From positions 1-41,734 of IMG/VR virus record IMGVR_UViG_3300037486_000088: a stretch of 41,734 bases of DNA; one strand, written 5' to 3'. Position 1 is the first letter of the stretch. Each line of letters opens with the position of its first letter. The DNA comes from a virus. Below the pieces are notes generated by a model that saw only the letters and a program-made list of their open reading frames with translations, was not told the origin of the DNA and did not search any database. The position numbers and the translations under genes are program-made. Positions 36,521-41,734 of the stretch are shown piece by piece.

Positions 36521-39357
36521 GCGATCTGGACTCCCGGTATCTGTCCGCGATCCAGCAAGTCAGCCGCATGGAGGATGATACCCGGTGGAAGGAACTCACC
36601 GGGGGTGGTGAGGACGCGCCCAAGAAGGGGGAGGATGATCCCGGCTTCGTGGAGAAGTTCCTGGGGGGAGTGACCAAGGGCATGCGCGGCGTCCCCAACG
36701 TGTTCCGCCCACCCACCGAAGGCGATAAAGACATCATCGGGCGCGTCGGGGAAGCGGTGTCCCTGCCATTCACCATCCCGTGGGAAGGGTTGATGCAGGG
36801 ACTCCAAGACGCGGGGCTTGTCTCGGCGTCTGCCCGCAAGAACCTGACCGACTCCCTCATGGGGGCCACCCCGGCCCTCACGCATCCGTCTGTTACTGGC
36901 GCACGGAACATCAAGGAAGGCGTGAAGCTGGCGACGGAGGGGAAGCCGAAGGGGGAAGTGCGAATACTCCCGGAAGGCGCAGAACCAAAGCCAGTTGAGC
37001 CACCCATGGGTGAGGTCCGCGTCAACGTCGAGCGCATCAACACCACGGACACGGTGAAGACCGTCATCCAGAACCTCAACGCGCTGGACTCCGAGAAGCT
37101 GAAAGCCTCTCGCAAGCCGGTGAAACATGAGCAGACGGTTGCGGGGAGTAAGCAGATCAGCGTCGAGGATGCGCTCTCCCTCCCCGCGGAAACCCTGACG
37201 AACCCGGAGCGTATCACCCGCTTGCGGGACATCCACGCCACGGCAGCTGAGCGGTTGACCGACGCAGCAAACGAGGTGCTGAAAGGGGAGAACGTCAAGC
37301 CGGGGGAGTTGCTGGACACGTTCGCGGTGGCTGGCGAGTTGGACATGCGGCTGGACGTGGCGAAGCGGAACGCAGGCCGCACCCTGGAGTCCATGAACAT
37401 CGAAGCCGAGGGCGCACGGGCGGAGTTACCCCTGGGGGAGATTGCCAACCTCGCGGAGAAGTATCGCGGGACGGACATCATCGACGAAACCATCCTCGCC
37501 CAGCGCCTCACGGCCATTCGCACGAAGGCCGAGCGCATGCAGTACGCGAAGCAGGCGGGGGGGCTGATGAAGAAGGGCTACAACGCCCTGATGGAGTTGT
37601 ACGTCAATACGCTACTCGGCCCGACATCGCACGCGGCAAACGTCATGGGGAATACCATGCTCACCTTGTGGGCCCCCGTGGAGCGAGCCGTCGCGTCGGT
37701 GATGCCTGGAGGGGAAATCAAAATCGGGGAAGCGGCAGGCATGGTGCGGGCGTTGCCAGAATCGTTTGTCGACGGGTTGCGGGAGGTCAAAAAGTGGTGG
37801 CAGTCTGGCGACACGACGAGCAAGGTGGACATCGTAAACGAACCGGCCATTACTGCAAAGAATTTTGGCATTGAAAATAGCATCCTGGCCCGCTCGATTG
37901 ACCTGATTGGTAGCGGCGTCCGGGTTAACACCGGGATGCTGGGCGCAGAGGACGCGCTCTTCAAGGGAATCAATTTTCGCGTGGAGGTCAAGGCCCTGTC
38001 CACGCGGGAGGCCTATGCGGAAGGGCTCAAGGGGAAGGACCTCGCAGATCGGATCAACTACATCGAAACGCATATCGACGAATTTCCAGAGATCGTGGAG
38101 AACGCGAATAAATTCAAACTGCAACAGACGCTTCAGGACGATATGGGGGCATTCGGCCAGTGGCTGGATAAGGGGCGGCAAATGATCGCGCCGCTCAAGA
38201 TCATTCTTCCCTTCCTGAAATCACCAAACCGACTGGTCGCCTGGACACTGGAGCGCGTTCCTGGCGTGAATATCCCCTCGTTGGTCTGGGGGAAACTTGG
38301 TCGGGAAATCGCGGCGGGAGGGGCGAGTCGTCAGTTGGCGTTATCAAAGGTGTCTACTGGGGCGCTCGCCACCTCGGCCATCGCCTACTATGCGCTGAAC
38401 GGGAACATCACCGGGGCAGGACCGAAGGACCGCGAACTCCAGCGCGCGAAACGCGACACGGGATGGCAACCCTACAGCCTCAAGATCGGGGACCAATACT
38501 ACGGCTACAACCGCCTGGACCCGTTCGGCATGATGATCGGGATGGTGGCCGACGCCACGGAGATCCTTGGGCAAGTTCCTGATGCCGGGGCGGACGAACT
38601 CGGGATGACATTGGCGCTGGCCTTCTCCCAGAACTTCATCAGCAAGACCTACATGCAGAACCTATCCGACACGCTAGAGGCCGTCATGGACCCGCAGGCG
38701 AACATGGCGTCCTATCTCAAGGGCTACGGGCGCACGCTGGTCCCCGGTGTGGTGCGTGCCGCCAAGCGCGAAGTGGACCCGGTGATGCGGGAGGCGCAGA
38801 CGTTCCTCGACACCATGCGGGCCAACGTCCCCGGCTACAGCGAAGACCTCCCACCACGGCGTAACCTCAAGGGAGATCCAGTGCTCATCCCGCCAGGATG
38901 GGGGCCGGACTGGATTTCCCCGGTTTCGGTGTCCGATGCGAGTAATCCAGACCCAGTGGCTGTGGAGATTGACAGACTGAAGCTCAATCTCTCCATGCCG
39001 CCCAAGACGCTCTTTGGTCCCAAGCCTCCCGCGGTACGGATGGAGGAAACGAAAGTCAAGGAAGGGGAACCGCTCACTCCGCAGGAGTATGACTATTTCG
39101 TGCGCTTGGCGGGGAACGAACTAAAGATCGACGGCAAGGGCATGTGGGACTCGCTCGGGGCCATGATTCGCACGCCGGAATACAAAGAGGCGACGGATGG
39201 ACCGGAAGGACTCAAGGCGCTGATGATCCGCATGACGGTGATGAAGTACCGGGAGGCGGCCAAGATGAAGTTGCTGGAAGAGTCTCCCGAGTTACAGTCC
39301 GCGCTGATGGAAAAGACCCGCGCCCGTGCCATGGCCCTCACCGGGAGGACGCAATGA
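36517..39357 (+). CDS. Internal virion protein D-like (gp16-type)
   Basis: A 946-residue protein. A charged N-terminus is followed by an amphipathic region, then a segment common in large podophage ejection proteins (YVNTLLGPTSHAANVMGNTM), helical blocks and a C-terminal KTRARAMALTGRT. I see no lysozyme or transglycosylase motif at the N-terminus, unlike T7 gp16. It should form the inner-membrane end of the ejection channel. Order and size support the call more than motifs do. Confidence 0.72.
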   Translation: MSDLDSRYLSAIQQVSRMEDDTRWKELTGGGEDAPKKGEDDPGFVEKFLGGVTKGMRGVPNVFRPPTEGDKDIIGRVGEAVSLPFTIPWEGLMQGLQDAGLVSASARKNLTDSLMGATPALTHPSVTGARNIKEGVKLATEGKPKGEVRILPEGAEPKPVEPPMGEVRVNVERINTTDTVKTVIQNLNALDSEKLKASRKPVKHEQTVAGSKQISVEDALSLPAETLTNPERITRLRDIHATAAERLTDAANEVLKGENVKPGELLDTFAVAGELDMRLDVAKRNAGRTLESMNIEAEGARAELPLGEIANLAEKYRGTDIIDETILAQRLTAIRTKAERMQYAKQAGGLMKKGYNALMELYVNTLLGPTSHAANVMGNTMLTLWAPVERAVASVMPGGEIKIGEAAGMVRALPESFVDGLREVKKWWQSGDTTSKVDIVNEPAITAKNFGIENSILARSIDLIGSGVRVNTGMLGAEDALFKGINFRVEVKALSTREAYAEGLKGKDLADRINYIETHIDEFPEIVENANKFKLQQTLQDDMGAFGQWLDKGRQMIAPLKIILPFLKSPNRLVAWTLERVPGVNIPSLVWGKLGREIAAGGASRQLALSKVSTGALATSAIAYYALNGNITGAGPKDRELQRAKRDTGWQPYSLKIGDQYYGYNRLDPFGMMIGMVADATEILGQVPDAGADELGMTLALAFSQNFISKTYMQNLSDTLEAVMDPQANMASYLKGYGRTLVPGVVRAAKREVDPVMREAQTFLDTMRANVPGYSEDLPPRRNLKGDPVLIPPGWGPDWISPVSVSDASNPDPVAVEIDRLKLNLSMPPKTLFGPKPPAVRMEETKVKEGEPLTPQEYDYFVRLAGNELKIDGKGMWDSLGAMIRTPEYKEATDGPEGLKALMIRMTVMKYREAAKMKLLEESPELQSALMEKTRARAMALTGRTQ

Positions 39358-41390
39358 CCGTCACGTCAGAAGTCTACCGCAAGGAGTACACCGCCACGGG
39401 CGGGACCGAGTTCCCCTTTATCTACATCCTGGACGAGGCGCACGTCGGGGTGTATGCGGATGGCGTCCTCCAGACGCTCAATAGCGATTACACCGTCAGC
39501 GATGTAGGCGACCCGGCCGGCGCCACGGTGACGTTCACGACGGCGCCAACGTCTGGCGTGTCCGTCGTCCTCGTGCGTACCGTCCCCTACACCCAACTGA
39601 CGGACTTCATGGAGAGCGATCGGGGGCTGGCCGACACCAAGGAGGGCGTGGCCGACAAGCTCACCATGATCGCGCAACAGCAGCAGGAGGCGATTGACCG
39701 CACTCTGTCCTTTCCGAATACCAGCACGTACAAGAACGCCATCGTCAACACTCCCGTCATCGGCTCCTATCTGCGCTGGTCGGCGACGAGCCCCCCGACC
39801 GTGGAGGCGACCACCGTGACCCCAACCTCCGGCATTGGGTTGCCCCTCTCGCAAGTGGACGGAGGCTTCGGGCAGGACGTCGCGGCCAAGACGGGGATCA
39901 TCCACCAATATGCGGGCGTCTTTGCCTGGGAGAGCGGCACGGTGCTTGTGGATGCATTTGGGACCGCAGGCGATGGTGTGACCGACGACAGCACAGAGAT
40001 CCAGGCGGCCATTGATAGCGGCTCACCACGGATTCTCTTCAATCCCTCGAAGACCTACTATATCACCACGGCCCTCGCCGTGGCCCTCATCGCCAGCGAC
40101 ACCCGACGCGAAATTGACGGCCAAGGTTGTACCATTAAGTGCGGTGGCGGCATCGCCAATGCTTTCCTCTTGGCCGCGCCTACGGGAACCGACCAATTCA
40201 ACTACACCCAGTGTCACGATTTCAAATTCTCCGGCACCGTCACTGGGGCGTTCGTGAAGATGGAGACGGGCGCGACATACTGGAATGACTTCTGGAATCT
40301 CTCGACAGCCAAGGATAGCGTGGCAACGGCAACGGCCCTGTTGGAGTTCCACAATACCTCAGCAACCTCTTCCCCGGGCGGGTTCACCGTGAGGAACATC
40401 TTGGCCCCCTCCAAAACGGTGGATCATACGATTCTGTTCTCCAAGGACGTGGCCGCCCTGGGGGACTGCGACGACTTCATCCTCAACTTTATCCAGGGCG
40501 GGGGCGTATCCACCATTGAGGTGGAGGATGGGTACAACGTCCTGTACGCCGACATCCGCAACATTCTCACGACCAGCCATGGGGTTCGCACGGTCAATAC
40601 CGGGACGGTGCAGCGCAGTCAGATCAATCGGATGTATCTGGAGCCGGTGCTCTCCGCCGAACCAACCGGAGCCATCACCGCGCACTATGGCGTCACGGGA
40701 AACTTCTACAGTTGCCGCATCGAATCCCTGCATGCGTGGGTGGCAGATCATGCCCTCTATCCCTACGCCTCGACGCCGGTATTCCTAGCATACGGAACGT
40801 TCTACGATTGTCACCTCTCCAATATCTCGCTGTACTCCAGCGCGACCGATGTGTATGGGCCTCCCTACGGAGCCACCGACGCATCGAAGACGGAATACTA
40901 CCCCACGATCTCCATCATAGGGGGAACCCGAAACACCATCGACTTCCCTTCCGAGTACATGGAAAACGGCATGGCCCTCGGCGCGTCAGCGACCATCTGG
41001 CCCGTGACGTTTGTCCAGAAGCATGTCCCTCGCGTAGAAAACGTCAGCAACACCCTGGCGGAATGGCGCTGCGCCAATGGGCACATGACCAACTACGGCC
41101 AGGCAGCGGCAGCGACGATCACACTCCCAGCGGCCAAAGAAGGCATGCGCGTGCGGTTCACGATCACGACCACGGGGTTCGCCTACCACATCAAGGCGGC
41201 TGCGGCGGATTGCATTTACCTGAATGGGACAAAGCTCGACGATGCCGACAAGGTCTCCAATGCCGTTCCGGCGGTCGGCGACAGCATCCTCTTTACGGCG
41301 TTCCGGTCTGGGGCGGTCAGTGACAACGTGTGGGCGTATGATTGGATCGCCCGGAGTGAAGGCGGCACCTGGATTGACGGCGGCGCGTAG
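39354..41390 (+). CDS. Tailspike: T7-type anchor plus beta-helix
   Basis: A 678-residue protein. The N-terminus (VYRKEYTATGGTEFPFIYI, then VVLVRTVPYTQLTDF and LADKLTM-type helix AVADKLTMIAQQQQE) is the T7 gp17-like domain that attaches fibres to the tail. From about residue 195 (VDAFGTAGDGVTDDSTEIQA) it becomes a pectate-lyase-3-type beta-helix, the usual start of capsule depolymerases. The C-terminus is a small beta domain (VRFTITTTGFAYHIKAAAAD). It binds and probably digests a host surface polysaccharide. Confidence 0.88.
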   Translation: MTVTSEVYRKEYTATGGTEFPFIYILDEAHVGVYADGVLQTLNSDYTVSDVGDPAGATVTFTTAPTSGVSVVLVRTVPYTQLTDFMESDRGLADTKEGVADKLTMIAQQQQEAIDRTLSFPNTSTYKNAIVNTPVIGSYLRWSATSPPTVEATTVTPTSGIGLPLSQVDGGFGQDVAAKTGIIHQYAGVFAWESGTVLVDAFGTAGDGVTDDSTEIQAAIDSGSPRILFNPSKTYYITTALAVALIASDTRREIDGQGCTIKCGGGIANAFLLAAPTGTDQFNYTQCHDFKFSGTVTGAFVKMETGATYWNDFWNLSTAKDSVATATALLEFHNTSATSSPGGFTVRNILAPSKTVDHTILFSKDVAALGDCDDFILNFIQGGGVSTIEVEDGYNVLYADIRNILTTSHGVRTVNTGTVQRSQINRMYLEPVLSAEPTGAITAHYGVTGNFYSCRIESLHAWVADHALYPYASTPVFLAYGTFYDCHLSNISLYSSATDVYGPPYGATDASKTEYYPTISIIGGTRNTIDFPSEYMENGMALGASATIWPVTFVQKHVPRVENVSNTLAEWRCANGHMTNYGQAAAATITLPAAKEGMRVRFTITTTGFAYHIKAAAADCIYLNGTKLDDADKVSNAVPAVGDSILFTAFRSGAVSDNVWAYDWIARSEGGTWIDGGA

Positions 41391-41410
41391 CCTCTGTAGA
41401 TAGGAGTGCC

Positions 41411-41734
41411 ATGATGTCTGACCCCGTCTCGCATGCGCCACTCGACATCCAGACGGCCATTCAGGTCCTCCAGTTCACGACATCGGCCGTGGTCATCCCC
41501 GGCACGATTGCCCTGGTGCGCGTGCTGTGGGCGGTCAAGGAAAAGCTCGGGCAGATCAACGGGAGTATCTTGGAGTTAAACCAGTGGAAAGAGGACCACA
41601 TGGAAGCGGCGGAGAGCGATCAGAAGAACCATATCCTGACGCGGGAGCAGTGCCAGGAGCTACATGCCGAACGGTTGGCCTCCGTGTACCGGCAGATTGA
41701 CGCCCTGTACCAGCGGTACGGCGACCGGCGGCAA
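41411..41734 (+). CDS. Membrane-anchored coiled-coil protein (5' part, crosses junction)
   Basis: The gene starts at ATG 41411 (second ATG at 41414) after AGGAG (41402-41406) and continues at window base 128 to TGA 146-148, giving 114 residues in the circle. One hydrophobic segment (SAVVIPGTIALVRVLWAV, about residues 26-43) is followed by a long charged helix (INGSILELNQWKEDHMEAAE and beyond). It directly precedes the endolysin with an ATGA overlap. An inner-membrane spanin or lysis accessory is plausible from this shape; no family is assigned. Confidence 0.75.
   Translation, partial: MMSDPVSHAPLDIQTAIQVLQFTTSAVVIPGTIALVRVLWAVKEKLGQINGSILELNQWKEDHMEAAESDQKNHILTREQCQELHAERLASVYRQIDALYQRYGDRRQ
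41608..41734. repeat. Right copy of 127-bp terminal direct repeat
   Basis: Identical over its full length to bases 1-127; see the left copy. Removing one copy gives a circle of 41,607 bp with an intact gene across the join. Confidence 0.97.

Noticed and set aside
1-41734. tRNA genes, CRISPR arrays, integrase, phage RNA polymerase, reverse transcriptase or diversity-generating repeats
   Set aside because: I looked for conserved motifs of each and saw none. tRNA absence is by eye only and not certain.

Overview
This window is one complete tailed-phage genome of the podovirus type. Its first 127 bases are repeated exactly as its last 127, so the contig closes into a circle of about 41,607 bp. 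The head, neck, nozzle and ejection genes have the order of T7-like phages: small and large terminase, portal, scaffold, capsid, tubular A, tubular B, a gp13/14/15/16-like internal set, tailspike. I see no phage RNA polymerase, no DNA polymerase and no integrase. The promoters that can be read are of the host sigma-70 type. A lipoprotein in the lysis cassette and a gene with an exported-protein signal sequence suggest a Gram-negative host; I cannot name it.

Layout. (1) The lysis genes run across the circle junction: a coiled-coil membrane protein (41411 to 148), M15 endolysin, LLH-type holin, a lipoprotein and a 26-residue membrane peptide. They end at a strong terminator (1390-1423). (2) A rightward early operon starts at promoter 1437-1465. 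An operator-like palindrome and a 59-residue Cro-like gene follow at once, then many small overlapping genes: an orphan DNA methyltransferase, a RuvC-fold nuclease, an HNH endonuclease, a recombination-type protein and several micro membrane proteins. (3) A second near-consensus promoter (6835-6863) drives a roughly 115-nt structured RNA with a terminator, then a replication initiator with an origin-like segment inside it, zinc-ribbon proteins and another HNH endonuclease. (4) A leftward operon (11645 to 9012) carries a clamp-loader-like ATPase and small zinc-binding proteins. (5) A divergent control region (11646-12166) holds a perfect DnaA box, three phased half-sites and two palindromes. 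(6) The late operon runs from 12167 to the end.

The most unexpected signal is an 8-bp motif, GGTATAGT. I find it exactly twelve times, all on the + strand, between 6856 and 10498, and nowhere else by eye. It ignores reading frame and continues unchanged across the point where genes switch strand at 9012, so selection appears to act on the DNA or one strand of it. One copy contains the -10 hexamer of the promoter that makes the structured RNA.

A second notable region is the block between the capsid genes and the tubular proteins. It contains a glycosyltransferase, a SAM methyltransferase, a radical-SAM enzyme, an exported fibronectin-III protein, a beta-helix protein, a lectin-like protein and a 1065-residue repeat adhesin. 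It looks like a surface-recognition or surface-modification module placed inside an otherwise conserved virion gene order.
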